Source: Streptomyces sp. KL109B (GTDB lineage Bacteria > Actinomycetota > Actinomycetes > Streptomycetales > Streptomycetaceae). From it: 64,000 bases of DNA. The stretch spans positions 1 to 64,000 of the forward strand of contig NZ_JASERL010000016.1 of NCBI RefSeq assembly GCF_030766935.1, written 5' to 3'. Positions 7,322-16,413 of this stretch are shown one piece after another; the stretch's first letter is position 1; each line of letters starts with the position of its first letter. The translations under genes and the position numbers were made by a program. The notes below the pieces were generated by a model, which was given only the letters and a program-made list of their open reading frames with translations, had not been told where the DNA came from and made no database searches.

Positions 7322-9021
7322 TGGCGGTCTCCCTCGTCGACCTGCTGGTTGTAAGCGTCTTCATGCGGCTTGGCCGAGCCCTCCTGGTCCTGCGCGGTCT
7401 CCCCCACCGCGTCGGCCGCCTCGGCCTGGCCCCCCTCGGGCTTCAGTCCGTTCATGAACGCCTCGACCCACAGGCCGGGTTCGGGCAGTTCGGGCCCGCT
7501 GTGCTCGTCCGGCTCCGCGGCCGGCGCGGGGGCCGGAGCCGGTGCCTCGGCTGCCGCAGGAGCGGCCGGCGCCGCCGGTGGCGGCGTCGAGAGGTCCGGG
7601 TTGCGGGGCGTCACGATGATCTGGTCCTCGATGACCTTCGTGTCGTACTTCCTGCGCCGCTGCGGCAACCCGTTGGCCCGCCATTCGGTGACCACGGGTA
7701 CGTCGTCTTCCTCCATCGCGGCGATCAGCGGGGCGGAGGGGCGCGGGCCCGTGACGGGACGGGGTCCCGTGGTGGGGCGGCGCGTCTTCTTCAGCCGCGG
7801 CTCTTCCTTGATCGGTACGCCGGTGTGGTCGACGCGCGGCACGGCGGAGGCGCCGATGCCGTGGGCGAGGCCGGGGGCGGGCTGGGTGCTCATCATGTCG
7901 CGCGGCACGACGAGGACCGCGCGCACGCCGCCGTACGCGGACTGGCGCAGCGAGATCTGCATGTCGTACATCGAGCAGAGCCGGCCCACGATGGACAGGC
8001 CGAGCCGCGGGTTCTCACCGAGGTCGTTGAGGTCGGTGCCGGCCTTGGCCTTGTCGAGCATGCCCTCGGTCTTGCGGCGCTGCTCCTCGCTGAGGCTGAC
8101 GCCGCCGTCCTCGATCTCGATGGCGACGCCGGTCTGCACCTCGACCGCGGTGACGTGCACGCGGGTGGTGGGCGGCGAGTACCGGGTGGCGTTGTCGAGG
8201 AGTTCGGCGCAGGCGTGGATGACGGGCTCGACGGAGACGCCCCTGATGGCGACGTCGCAGATGGCGTGCAGGTCGATGCGCGGGTATTCGAGGATGCGCG
8301 ACATGGCGCCGCGCAGCACGCTGTAGAGCTTGACGGGCCTGGGCCACTGGCGCCCGGGGCGGGCGCCGCCGAGGACGGTGACGGAGTCGGCGAGGCGGCC
8401 GATCAGGGCCGTGCCGTGGTCGACGCGCAGCAGGTCGTCGAAGACCTCGGGGTTGCGGCCGTGGTCCTCTTCCATCTCGCGGAGTTCCTCGGCCTGCTTG
8501 TGCACGATGGCCTGGACGCGGCGGGCGATGGAGACGAAGGCGCGCTGCGCGGCGTCCCGCATCGTGATCTCGGAGTCGATCTCCTTGAGGGCGATGCTCA
8601 TCAACTCGCGCTCGCCCGCGGTGACATCGCGGAAGGCGGGCTCGGCCTCGCAGGTGTTGCGGACCGCGTCGTACGGCTTGTCGCCGCAGTGCATCCGGTA
8701 CAGGGCGTACGGGAAGACCTCCTTGGCCACCCGCATCGTCCGGTGCTCCTGGGCGGCGATGTGCGCTTCCAACTCGGCTACGTGCCGGGTGAATTGGGCC
8801 CGCTGCGCGCGGTTCACGCGGCCGCGGCGGACGGTCTCGGCGGAGACGGCGAGCACGAGGAGCGCGCCGAGCGCGCCGCACAGGGCGACGGCGAGTCGAG
8901 CGGGCTGCGTGACCAGCGCGGTGGCCGCTCCGGTGGCGGCCGCCATGACCATGGCGGGCAGCAACAGCACGCGCAGATAGGGGACTTCTCGGCCACCGGG
9001 AGGCGATTGAACACTCACCAT
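7318..9021 (-). CDS. rarA: Conservon sensor histidine kinase-like protein (CvnA/RarA type)
   Basis: A 567-residue membrane kinase heading the conservon. Two hydrophobic segments lie near residues 20-65 (LLLPAMVMAAATGAATALV and LAVALCGALGALLVLAVSA). A helical region contains LLRVDHGTALIGRL. The HATPase domain has the N box ELLDNATRYSPP and the G box GENPRLGLSIVGRL. The last ~170 residues are Pro/Ala-rich and low complexity. I start at ATG 9021, preceded by AGAGGG, rather than at the upstream open frame to 9093. No response regulator is adjacent; signalling probably passes to the downstream GTPase. Confidence 0.92.
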   Translation of the reverse strand: MVSVQSPPGGREVPYLRVLLLPAMVMAAATGAATALVTQPARLAVALCGALGALLVLAVSAETVRRGRVNRAQRAQFTRHVAELEAHIAAQEHRTMRVAKEVFPYALYRMHCGDKPYDAVRNTCEAEPAFRDVTAGERELMSIALKEIDSEITMRDAAQRAFVSIARRVQAIVHKQAEELREMEEDHGRNPEVFDDLLRVDHGTALIGRLADSVTVLGGARPGRQWPRPVKLYSVLRGAMSRILEYPRIDLHAICDVAIRGVSVEPVIHACAELLDNATRYSPPTTRVHVTAVEVQTGVAIEIEDGGVSLSEEQRRKTEGMLDKAKAGTDLNDLGENPRLGLSIVGRLCSMYDMQISLRQSAYGGVRAVLVVPRDMMSTQPAPGLAHGIGASAVPRVDHTGVPIKEEPRLKKTRRPTTGPRPVTGPRPSAPLIAAMEEDDVPVVTEWRANGLPQRRRKYDTKVIEDQIIVTPRNPDLSTPPPAAPAAPAAAEAPAPAPAPAAEPDEHSGPELPEPGLWVEAFMNGLKPEGGQAEAADAVGETAQDQEGSAKPHEDAYNQQVDEGDRQ

Positions 9022-9491
9022 GTATGCCCTCTGAACGGTCGGGTCGGGGAAATTCGGGTGGTTCGTGGGGTGGTTCGTCACGCTTGGCCACACTTGAGAG
9101 GCGCCGGATCACAGAACTTCGGCACATAGGGGAACAAGCGGCCGAATCCATCTCAACTCGGTGCGCTGCGAGCGAGCTTAGTCGGACCGGATCATCGCTG
9201 AGGCATATTCAGCAAGGGCCTGAAATCGGCCCCGCGACAGGAATACACTCGCTCCATTTACACGCTCGGTCGCGATTCGCACACATGGAGCAATGGCGTC
9301 CGTGCGGCCGAACTCGGCCGTCTGCGCAGCGTGTTCGCGCACCGGCGCACGGGATGGCGCCCGCTCTCCGGCCGTCGCGCGGCCCGCGGGCGCCCCCGTC
9401 CTTCGTTCAGGGGATCCCCATCAATGAGAGCGGCGCGGTCGAATTCACCGGATCGACGGGTCCGCGCCACTCTCCTACCCCGCCAACTCTC
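9022..9491. other. Long intergenic region upstream of the conservon
   Basis: About 470 bp without a supported gene, presumably carrying the conservon promoter. A 17-bp tandem duplication (units starting ACTCTCCTACCCC at 9469 and 9486) spans the helY stop codon. The rest is AT-richer than neighbouring genes. A 70-codon minus-strand frame at 9258-9470 has no recognisable features. Confidence 0.5.
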
Positions 9492-12302
9492 CTACCCCAC
9501 CGAGGAGTAGGCCACGACGCCGCGCCGTACCGCGTCGACCGCCTTGCGGGCGTTGCGGCCCACCGTGGAGCCCTCCGTGGGGGCGGCCGCCGCGATCTGC
9601 CCGAGCACGTCGATGACCTGCTTGCACCACCGGACGAAGTCCCCGGCCGGCATCTCCGCCTCCCGCAGCACCTCGTCGAGCCCCTTCCCGGAGGCCCACT
9701 GGTACGCGATCCACGCGAAGCCGAGGTCGGGCTCGCGCTGCCCGACGCCCTCGGCCTGGTTGATCCGGAACTCCTCCTCGAGAGCGTCGAGCCGCCCCCA
9801 GATCCGCACCATTTCGCCGAGCGCCGCCTTCGCCTTGCCCGAGGGCAGCTTCGGCGCCAGCGCGTCGTCGGCGACCCGCGCCTCGAACACCAACGCCGAG
9901 ACGCACGCCGCGAGTTCGGCCGGGTTCAGCCCCTCCCAGACGCCGTCGCGCAGGCACTCACTGGCGAGCAGGTCCAGCTCCCCGTACAGCCGCGCGAGCC
10001 GCTTTCCGTGCTCGGTGACCTCGTCGCCGCGCAGATAGTCCATCTCCGTAAGGAGCTTGACGATCCGGTCGAAGGTCCGCGCGATCGTGTTCGTACGCCC
10101 CTCGATGCGGCGCTCCAGCTGACCGGTGTCCCGCTTGAGCCGGTAGTAGCGCTCGGCCCAGCGCGCGTGGTCCTCGCGGTCGGAGCAGCCGTGGCACGGG
10201 TGCGCGCGCAGCTCGGCCCGCAGGCGCGAGATCTCCCGGTCGTCGGCGGCCTGCGAACGGCCCTTCTTCTTGTGCCGGTCGGGCACGATGTGCCCGGCCT
10301 TCGTGCGCAGCGCGGACGCGAGATCGCGCCGGGACTGCGGCGAGCGCGGATTGAACGACTTCGGGATCCGCATCCGCTCAAGGGCCTCCACCGGCACCGG
10401 AAAGTCGATGGACGCGAGCCGCTTGACCTGCCGCTCGGCGGTCAGCACCAGCGGCCGCGGCCCGTCGTGGTGCTCGAAGCCGCGATGCCCGTTGGACCGG
10501 CCCGCCGGAATGCCCGGGTCGAGTACGAGCGCGAGACCCGCGAACTTCCCGGTCGGTACGTGGATGACATCGCCCGGCTTGAGCTTCTCCAGCGCGGCCG
10601 CCGCCTGCGCGCGCCGCTGCGCGGCGCCCTGCTTGGCCAACTCGGTCTCGCGGTCCTTGAGTTCGCGGCGCAGCCGCGCGTACTCCTCGAAGTCGCCGAG
10701 GTGGCAGGTCATGGACTCCTTGTAGCCCTCGAGCCCCTCCTCGTTCTTCTGCACCTGCCGGGAGATCCCGACGACCGAGCGGTCCGCCTGGAACTGGGCG
10801 AACGAGGTCTCCAGAAGCTCCCTCGACCGGTGTCGGCCGAACTGCTCGACCAGGTTCACCGCCATGTTGTACGAGGGCCGGAAGCTGGATCTGAGCGGGT
10901 ACGTGCGCGTACCGGCCAGGCCCGCCAGGTACTCGGGGCTGAAGCCGCGCTGCCACAGCACCACGGCGTGGCCCTCGACATCGATGCCGCGGCGGCCCGC
11001 ACGGCCGGTGAGCTGCGTGTACTCGCCGGGCGTGATGTCGGCGTGCTGCTCGCCGTTCCACTTGACGAGCTTCTCCAACACCACGGATCTCGCGGGCATG
11101 TTGATGCCGAGCGCGAGCGTCTCCGTCGCGAAGACCGCCTTCACCAGGCCGCGTACGAACAGCTCCTCGACGACCTCCTTGAAGGTCGGCAGCATGCCCG
11201 CGTGGTGGGCGGCGATGCCGCGCTCCAGGCCTTCGAGCCACTCGAAGTAGCCGAGGACGTGCAGGTCCTCGTCGGGGATCGCCGCCGTGCGCTCCTCGAC
11301 TATGGCGCGGACCTCGGCCCGCGCGTCCTCGTCGTTGAGCCGCAGGCCCGCGTACAGGCACTGCTGGACGGCGGCCTCGCAGGCGGCGCGGCTGAAGATG
11401 AACGTGATGGCGGGCAGCAGGCCTTCGGAGTCGAGCCGCTCGATGACCTCGGGTCTGCCCGGCGTCCAGATCCGGGAGCGCTGTCTGCGCTCCCGCTCCC
11501 GGTCGGCCTCGCGCATGTGGCGCCCGCGCCGCCGGTCCTGGTACGAGGGGCGGCTGGCCTCCATGCGCGCCATCCGCGTCAGGTCGGGGTTGACCGCCTT
11601 CTTGCTGCCCTCCCCCTCCTCGAAGAGGTCGTACATCCGGCGCCCGGCGAGCACGTGCTGGAACAGCGGCACGGGCCGGTGCTCGGAGACGATCACCTCG
11701 GTGTCGCCGCGCACGGTGTCGAGCCAGTCGCCGAACTCCTCCGCGTTCGACACCGTCGCCGACAGGGAGACCAGCGTCACGGACTCCTGGAGGTGGATGA
11801 TCACCTCTTCCCAGACGGCGCCGCGGAAGCGGTCGGAGAGGTAGTGCACCTCGTCCATGACCACGTATCCGAGGTTGAGCAGCGACTGCGATCCGGCATA
11901 CAGCATGTTCCGCAGCACCTCGGTGGTCATCACGACCACGGGCGCGTCACTGTTCACACTGTTGTCGCCGGTCAGCAGGCCGACCTTGTCGGCGCCGTAT
12001 CTCTTCGCCAGGTCCTGGTACTTCTGGTTGGAGAGCGCCTTGATGGGCGTCGTGTAGAAACACTTCTTGCCCTGCTGGAGGGCGAGGTGCACGGCGAATT
12101 CGCCGACGATCGTCTTGCCGGAGCCGGTGGGCGCCGCGACCAGGACGCCCTTGCCCGCCTCCAGCGCCTGGCACGCCTCGATCTGGAAGGGGTCGAGGCC
12201 GAAGTCGTACATCTCGCGGAAGGACGCGAGTGCGGTGGCCTGCTCGGCGGCCCGCTTACGGGCTGCCGCATACCGCTCGGCCGGGGAGAGGTCCTCTGTC
12301 AT
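9492..12302 (-). CDS. helY: Ski2/Mtr4-like DEAD/DEAH-box RNA helicase
   Basis: A 936-residue helicase. Walker A is APTGSGKT at 57-64, motif II is MDEVHYL, motif III is SLSATV, and motif VI is QLTGRAGRRGID. After the RecA-like domains come the insert (KOW-like) and the C-terminal helical DSHCT region typical of Ski2/Mtr4 proteins. Family knowledge suggests an RNA-processing or RNA-unwinding role in the cytoplasm. The gene lies near tatC and the paf genes as in mycobacteria. I start at ATG 12302, with GGAAAG upstream, instead of the 34-codon longer frame, which lacks a ribosome binding site. Confidence 0.92.
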   Translation of the reverse strand: MTEDLSPAERYAAARKRAAEQATALASFREMYDFGLDPFQIEACQALEAGKGVLVAAPTGSGKTIVGEFAVHLALQQGKKCFYTTPIKALSNQKYQDLAKRYGADKVGLLTGDNSVNSDAPVVVMTTEVLRNMLYAGSQSLLNLGYVVMDEVHYLSDRFRGAVWEEVIIHLQESVTLVSLSATVSNAEEFGDWLDTVRGDTEVIVSEHRPVPLFQHVLAGRRMYDLFEEGEGSKKAVNPDLTRMARMEASRPSYQDRRRGRHMREADRERERRQRSRIWTPGRPEVIERLDSEGLLPAITFIFSRAACEAAVQQCLYAGLRLNDEDARAEVRAIVEERTAAIPDEDLHVLGYFEWLEGLERGIAAHHAGMLPTFKEVVEELFVRGLVKAVFATETLALGINMPARSVVLEKLVKWNGEQHADITPGEYTQLTGRAGRRGIDVEGHAVVLWQRGFSPEYLAGLAGTRTYPLRSSFRPSYNMAVNLVEQFGRHRSRELLETSFAQFQADRSVVGISRQVQKNEEGLEGYKESMTCHLGDFEEYARLRRELKDRETELAKQGAAQRRAQAAAALEKLKPGDVIHVPTGKFAGLALVLDPGIPAGRSNGHRGFEHHDGPRPLVLTAERQVKRLASIDFPVPVEALERMRIPKSFNPRSPQSRRDLASALRTKAGHIVPDRHKKKGRSQAADDREISRLRAELRAHPCHGCSDREDHARWAERYYRLKRDTGQLERRIEGRTNTIARTFDRIVKLLTEMDYLRGDEVTEHGKRLARLYGELDLLASECLRDGVWEGLNPAELAACVSALVFEARVADDALAPKLPSGKAKAALGEMVRIWGRLDALEEEFRINQAEGVGQREPDLGFAWIAYQWASGKGLDEVLREAEMPAGDFVRWCKQVIDVLGQIAAAAPTEGSTVGRNARKAVDAVRRGVVAYSSVG

Positions 12303-12363
12303 CGTGCTTTCCAGCCTACCGACGACCACTGACATCGGACGATCATTATCCGGTAAGGCCCGC

Positions 12364-13260
12364 TCAGGGGGTCCTGGTGAGGATCCGCACGGCCCCCGGC
12401 ACACACTCCGCGACCAGCGGCAACGCGCCGACCGGCTCCCCGTCCGCGTACCCGGTGATCCCCTCGGCGGCCAGCTCGACGCGCGAGGCCCGGTACACGC
12501 TGACGGCGGGGTGGCTCAGATGCGTCCCCTTGTAGACCCGCGGAAACACCTTCACCAGCTCGGTCCGCGAGCAGTCCCCGACGACGGTCACGTCGAAAAG
12601 ACCGTCGTCCATCTCGGCGTCGGCGCATATCCGCATGCCGCCGCCGTACGAGGTTCCGTTGCCGACGGCGACGAGCGTCGCGGCGACCTCCCGTACGGAC
12701 CCGTCGTCGAGCGTCAGCTTGAACGGCACGGCCTTGAAAGTGGCGAGTTCGGCGACGATCGCCAGGTCGTACTTGAAACGCCCCAGCGGCAGCCGCATCC
12801 GGTTGCCCCGGTCGTTGACCCGGGAGTCGAACCCGGAGGCGAGCACGGTCCCGAACCAGTGGTCGCCGATCCGCCCGAGGTCGACGTCCCGGACCAGCGA
12901 GCCCTTGAGCGCCTCGGCGACGAGCGCCCCGCCCACGCCCGGCTCACGGATCGGAAGCCCCAGCGCCCGCGCGAAGTCGTTCCCGGTGCCGACGGCGACG
13001 ATCCCCAGCGGGGTGTCGGTCCCGGCGACGGCCTGCAGGGCGAGGTTCACCAGCCCGTCCCCGCCGACGGCCACCAGCGCCCCGGTCCCCTCCGCCACCG
13101 CTTCACGCGCGCGTGCCAGCGCGTCGTCGGCGTCCGCACCGACGACGGTACGCACCTGGAACCCGGCCGCCCGCAAAGCAGCGGCGGCCGGCTGCGCAGC
13201 CTGTGCGCCCCGGCCGCGCCCCGCGGTGGGATTGACGAAGAGGGTGATCTCACTGCTCAC
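12364..13260 (-). CDS. Diacylglycerol/sphingosine kinase family lipid kinase
   Basis: A 298-residue protein of the DagK_cat family that phosphorylates lipids, probably diacylglycerol, at the membrane. The N-terminal motif is FVNPTAGRGRG, the nucleotide-binding signature is VAVGGDGLVNLALQAVAG, and IVAVGTGNDFARALGLP follows. The C-terminal half (GNGTSYGGGMRICADAEMDD) matches YegS/DgkB-type enzymes. The start is GTG 13260. It lies between helY and tatC on the same strand with short gaps, likely in one transcription unit. The exact lipid substrate is not determinable. Confidence 0.88.
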   Translation of the reverse strand: MSSEITLFVNPTAGRGRGAQAAQPAAAALRAAGFQVRTVVGADADDALARAREAVAEGTGALVAVGGDGLVNLALQAVAGTDTPLGIVAVGTGNDFARALGLPIREPGVGGALVAEALKGSLVRDVDLGRIGDHWFGTVLASGFDSRVNDRGNRMRLPLGRFKYDLAIVAELATFKAVPFKLTLDDGSVREVAATLVAVGNGTSYGGGMRICADAEMDDGLFDVTVVGDCSRTELVKVFPRVYKGTHLSHPAVSVYRASRVELAAEGITGYADGEPVGALPLVAECVPGAVRILTRTP

Positions 13261-13302
13261 GGGCGGACACTAACAAGTACCCCGCCCTGAACTGGAGTTA
13301 CC

Positions 13303-14268
13303 TCAGGTCACATCGTCGTAACCGTTGACCCGGTCCGGCCGCGCCCCGCCATCGGAGGTTGCCTGCTCGGGCAGCGCACGGCTCGCCGAGACGGATTCGA
13401 TCTCGCCGATGTCCTCGGGCGTCAGGTCGAGCTCGGAGGCCTCGTCGTCGGCGGGGCCGTTGGCCTCGCTCACGCGCCTGCGCCGGTCATTGAGCAGCGA
13501 GAAGCCGACGGCCGCGAAGTAGAGGATCCAGATCGGCCCGGCGAGCGCCATCATGGTCAGCGGGTCGGTGCTCGGCGTCGCGATGGCGGCGAACACGGTG
13601 ATGCCCATGATCATGGCGCGCCACCAGCCGAGCATCCGCCTGCCGGTGATGGCGCCGATCATGTTCAGGAAGACGAGCAGCAGCGGCAGCTCGAAGGCGA
13701 GGCCGAAGACCAGCACCATGCGCAGCACGAGGTCGAGCAGGTCGTCCAGCGGCAGCAGGTTCTGGGCATTGCCCGGCGTGAAGTCGATGAGGACCTTCGC
13801 CGTCGTCGGCAGCACCGAGTAGGCGAAGTAGGCGCCGGCCACGAAGAGCGGCGCGCCCGTGCCCACGAACGCGTACGCGTACTTCTTCTCGTGCCGGTGC
13901 AGTCCGGGCGCCACGAAGCCCCAGAGCTGGTACAGCCAGACCGGCGAGGCGGCGACGACGCCGACCATCAGCGACACCTTCAGCGCGAGGGTGAAGGGGG
14001 TCAGCAGACCATTGAGGGTGATCTGGGCGCAGGGCTCGTCCGATGTGGACTTCGCCAGCTCCGAGAACGACTGCTCACAGCCGACCGAGTCGAGGATGGG
14101 CCGGGTGATCAGGTTGATGATGTCGTTGTAGAAGAACGCGGCGACGATCGTGACCGCGACGATGGCAACCAGCGCCTTCGCGAGCCGGTTGCGAAGCTCG
14201 CGCAGGTGCTCCGCGAGCGGCATCCGCCCCTCGGGGTCCTTCTCCTGCTTGCGGGCAGACTTGAGCAA
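13303..14268 (-). CDS. tatC: Twin-arginine translocase subunit TatC
   Basis: A 321-residue integral membrane protein with six predicted helices, the receptor of the Tat export system for folded proteins. The N-terminal family signature MPLAEHLRELRNRL is present, followed by FGLAFELPLLLVFLN and the C-terminal helix region ending LYFAAVGFSLL. A ~60-residue acidic tail follows, longer than in E. coli. The start codon is TTG at 14268 with GAGG upstream. tatA lies 51 bp upstream. Confidence 0.95.
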   Translation of the reverse strand: MLKSARKQEKDPEGRMPLAEHLRELRNRLAKALVAIVAVTIVAAFFYNDIINLITRPILDSVGCEQSFSELAKSTSDEPCAQITLNGLLTPFTLALKVSLMVGVVAASPVWLYQLWGFVAPGLHRHEKKYAYAFVGTGAPLFVAGAYFAYSVLPTTAKVLIDFTPGNAQNLLPLDDLLDLVLRMVLVFGLAFELPLLLVFLNMIGAITGRRMLGWWRAMIMGITVFAAIATPSTDPLTMMALAGPIWILYFAAVGFSLLNDRRRRVSEANGPADDEASELDLTPEDIGEIESVSASRALPEQATSDGGARPDRVNGYDDVT

Positions 14269-14319
14269 CCCACGTCCTCATCTCGTGCGGCAGGCCGCCA
14301 TGGCAGGGGCGGCCTTCGA

Positions 14320-14607
14320 TCAGCTCTTGGTCGTCTGGTTCGGCTGCTCGTTCACGGGACGCGAGCTGTTCACGTCACCAGGGGACGCCTGAATGGTGCG
14401 CGGCTGCTGACCGTCCTGCTGCGGAGGGTCGGAAGGAGCGGCCGACTTGTCGCCGCCCTCACCCTTCATGGCCTTGGCCTCGCTCTTGAGGATGCGGGCC
14501 GACTTGCCCAGCGAACGCGCCATGTCGGGGAGCTTCTTCGCGCCGAACAGCAGAATGACCACTACGAGGATCAGGATGATCTCGGGTGCGCCGAGCCTTC
14601 CGAACAT
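14320..14607 (-). CDS. tatA: Sec-independent translocase subunit TatA
   Basis: A 95-residue single-span protein of the TatA/B family forming the Tat pore. It has one N-terminal membrane helix (IILILVVVILLFGAKKLPD), with the characteristic FGAKKLP hinge and an amphipathic helix (MARSLGKSARILKSEAKAM), then a hydrophilic tail. It lies directly upstream of tatC. A tatB gene is not in the window; in streptomycetes it is usually elsewhere. Confidence 0.95.
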   Translation of the reverse strand: MFGRLGAPEIILILVVVILLFGAKKLPDMARSLGKSARILKSEAKAMKGEGGDKSAAPSDPPQQDGQQPRTIQASPGDVNSSRPVNEQPNQTTKS

Positions 14608-14867
14608 ATCCGTTTACCTTCTCACTGAGGCGGCAGGGGGCGGGGCTGCCGGTACCGATCGGACCTCGGACTGTTGTCCGACCACCGTGCTGGCAGCGAT
14701 CGTATCCCGTGGGGGTAAACACGAGGCAATGCCCGTGCATCCTCCCAATTGCGACCCGCCGCCTCACTACGGGGCCGCCTAAGGGAGCGTACCCGCCGAT
14801 CCCGCCGACCCGACAGGCCGCAGCGGTAAAGCGCTTACCATCCCGTCTCCACCGGTGCGACGGGGTG

Positions 14868-15065
14868 TCAGACGGCGTCGCCGCCGGCCTTCGCGACGCC
14901 CACCGCGGCCCGCTCCAGATCCTCGGCCGCGCGGTTGATCCGCTGTGTGGTGTCGGCGACTTGGCGCCCGAGGCGCTGCGCCTCGACGAAGACCCGCACC
15001 GCGAGGACCGCCAGCACGGCGAGCCCCACGAAACCCACAGCTACCGCCAGCATCGCCCAGAACAT
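14868..15065 (-). CDS. Small single-span membrane protein
   Basis: A 65-residue protein with one hydrophobic N-terminal segment (MLAVAVGFVGLAVLAVLAVRVF) followed by a charged helical region that may form a coiled coil (QVADTTQRINRAAEDLERAA). It starts 9 bp after the zinc-ribbon gene stop and is probably co-transcribed with it. I do not recognise a function; the position before tatA suggests a conserved membrane protein of this locus. Confidence 0.65.
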   Translation of the reverse strand: MFWAMLAVAVGFVGLAVLAVLAVRVFVEAQRLGRQVADTTQRINRAAEDLERAAVGVAKAGGDAV

Positions 15066-15074
15066 GCGCCGAGC

Positions 15075-15356
15075 CTAGACGGTCTGGTGCAGACGGAGCG
15101 TGCTGACCCCGCCACCGGTGAGCAGCTCGATGATGCGCTCACCGGCGGGCTTGCGCACGGACGTCTCGCACTCGGGGCAGGTGAACGAGTAGAAGGTGGT
15201 GCGGCGGCTGCCGCCGATCGCCAACCGGATCGCGGACGCGGCCAGTTCGAAGCGGGCGCGGCAGTCGGGGCAGGCGGCCTTGAAGACGACGGGCACCCCC
15301 GAGGGCACCGTGGCGGACATCTCGGCGATGTCAGTGAAACCGGCCACACCAGTCAT
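15075..15356 (-). CDS. Zinc-ribbon protein
   Basis: A 93-residue protein with two CxxC knuckles, CPDC near residue 31 and CPEC near residue 61, spaced to bind one zinc ion. The rest is compact and charged. I start at ATG 15356; a longer frame upstream runs through pafC in another frame and is a shadow. It sits between pafC and the small membrane gene on the same strand. The function is unknown; binding nucleic acid or a protein partner is possible. Confidence 0.7.
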   Translation of the reverse strand: MTGVAGFTDIAEMSATVPSGVPVVFKAACPDCRARFELAASAIRLAIGGSRRTTFYSFTCPECETSVRKPAGERIIELLTGGGVSTLRLHQTV

Positions 15357-15438
15357 TTCGAGCACCTCGCACCTTTTGTCCGCTCTGCACCATACGTAGC
15401 GATACGTCGCCGTGGATCCGGATTCGCGTCCAACTCCC

Positions 15439-16395
15439 TCACGCCGCCCCGTCGTACGCGGCCAGCGCCTCGCGCGCCGCGTCCCGCGCGCTGCCGGCCA
15501 GCTCGGCGGGCGACACGATGTGCCCGTCCCCGCCGAGCCGCAACGCGAGCCTGCGCAGCGAGGACGGGTCCGGGGTGCGCAGCGTGATCCGCAGCCCGCC
15601 GTCCGGCAGCTCGTCGGCGCTGTCGTGCGGGTAGTACTCGGCGACCCAGCGCCCGCCGGGACCCACCTCGACGACCACCTCGGGGTCCTCGGCGGCGGGC
15701 TGCACAAGCCCCTCGGACAGGTCCCGCAGCTCGACCTCCGGCGGCGCCGAAGGATCGTCCAGGACCTTGATCTCGGCGACCCTGTCAAGCCGGAACGTCC
15801 GCCGCGCCTCCGAACGACGACACCACGCCTCTACGTAGGTGTGGCCCACGGAGACGAGCCGGATCGGGTCGATCTCCCGCTCGGTCACCTCGTCCCGCGC
15901 GGGCGAGTAGTAGCGGATCCACAGCCGGCGCCCCTGGGAGATCGCCCGGTCGACGTCCGCGAAGACGCCGCCCTCCGACTCGAACGTGACACTCAGCCGC
16001 GCACTCGCGCCCGCGACCTCCCCGGCCGCCGCCTCCAGCTTCGCGGTCGCCCGCAGCAGCGCGAGCCGGTCGCTCTCCCGCAGGCCCGGCAACGTAGCCA
16101 CCGCGCGAGCCGCCACCAGGAGCGCCGTCGCCTCGTCGGCGGCGATCCGCAGCGGCTCGGCGACGTCGTCCGGGTTGTGCCACCAGATGCGGTCGCCGTC
16201 GGTGTCGATGTCCAGCAGGTCGCCGCCCCGGAAGCTCGTCCCACACAGCGGCAGCACGTCCAGGTCGGAGATCAGCTCGTCCTCGGTGATGCCGAAGGCC
16301 CGCGCGACGTCCTCCACGCGCGCGCCGGGGCGCTCACGCAGATACGTCACCAGCGACAGCATCCGCCGGGTCTGGTCAATGGCGTTGGAAGCCAT
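15439..16395 (-). CDS. pafC: WYL-domain transcriptional regulator PafC
   Basis: A 318-residue regulator with an N-terminal winged helix-turn-helix (residues ~1-60, EDVARAFGITEDELISDLDVL), a WYL domain (WIRYYSPARDEVTEREIDPIRLV...WCRRSEARRTFRLDRV) and a WCX C-terminal domain. In mycobacteria PafB and PafC form a heterodimeric activator of the LexA-independent DNA damage response. Here pafC follows pafB after 18 bp on the same strand. Confidence 0.92.
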   Translation of the reverse strand: MASNAIDQTRRMLSLVTYLRERPGARVEDVARAFGITEDELISDLDVLPLCGTSFRGGDLLDIDTDGDRIWWHNPDDVAEPLRIAADEATALLVAARAVATLPGLRESDRLALLRATAKLEAAAGEVAGASARLSVTFESEGGVFADVDRAISQGRRLWIRYYSPARDEVTEREIDPIRLVSVGHTYVEAWCRRSEARRTFRLDRVAEIKVLDDPSAPPEVELRDLSEGLVQPAAEDPEVVVEVGPGGRWVAEYYPHDSADELPDGGLRITLRTPDPSSLRRLALRLGGDGHIVSPAELAGSARDAAREALAAYDGAA

Positions 16396-16413
16396 GGTCG
16401 TCCGTACTCCCCC

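Noticed and set aside
9258..9470. 70-residue minus-strand frame in the gap before the conservon
   Set aside because: No ribosome binding site, no recognisable motif, Arg-rich composition typical of a chance frame.
9024..12332. 1102-codon open frame on the plus strand
   Set aside because: It is antisense to helY, is rich in Arg/His/Leu/Pro without domain motifs, and helY has all helicase motifs. The same reasoning excludes long antisense frames over metH (39329-43192) and arc (27670-29508).
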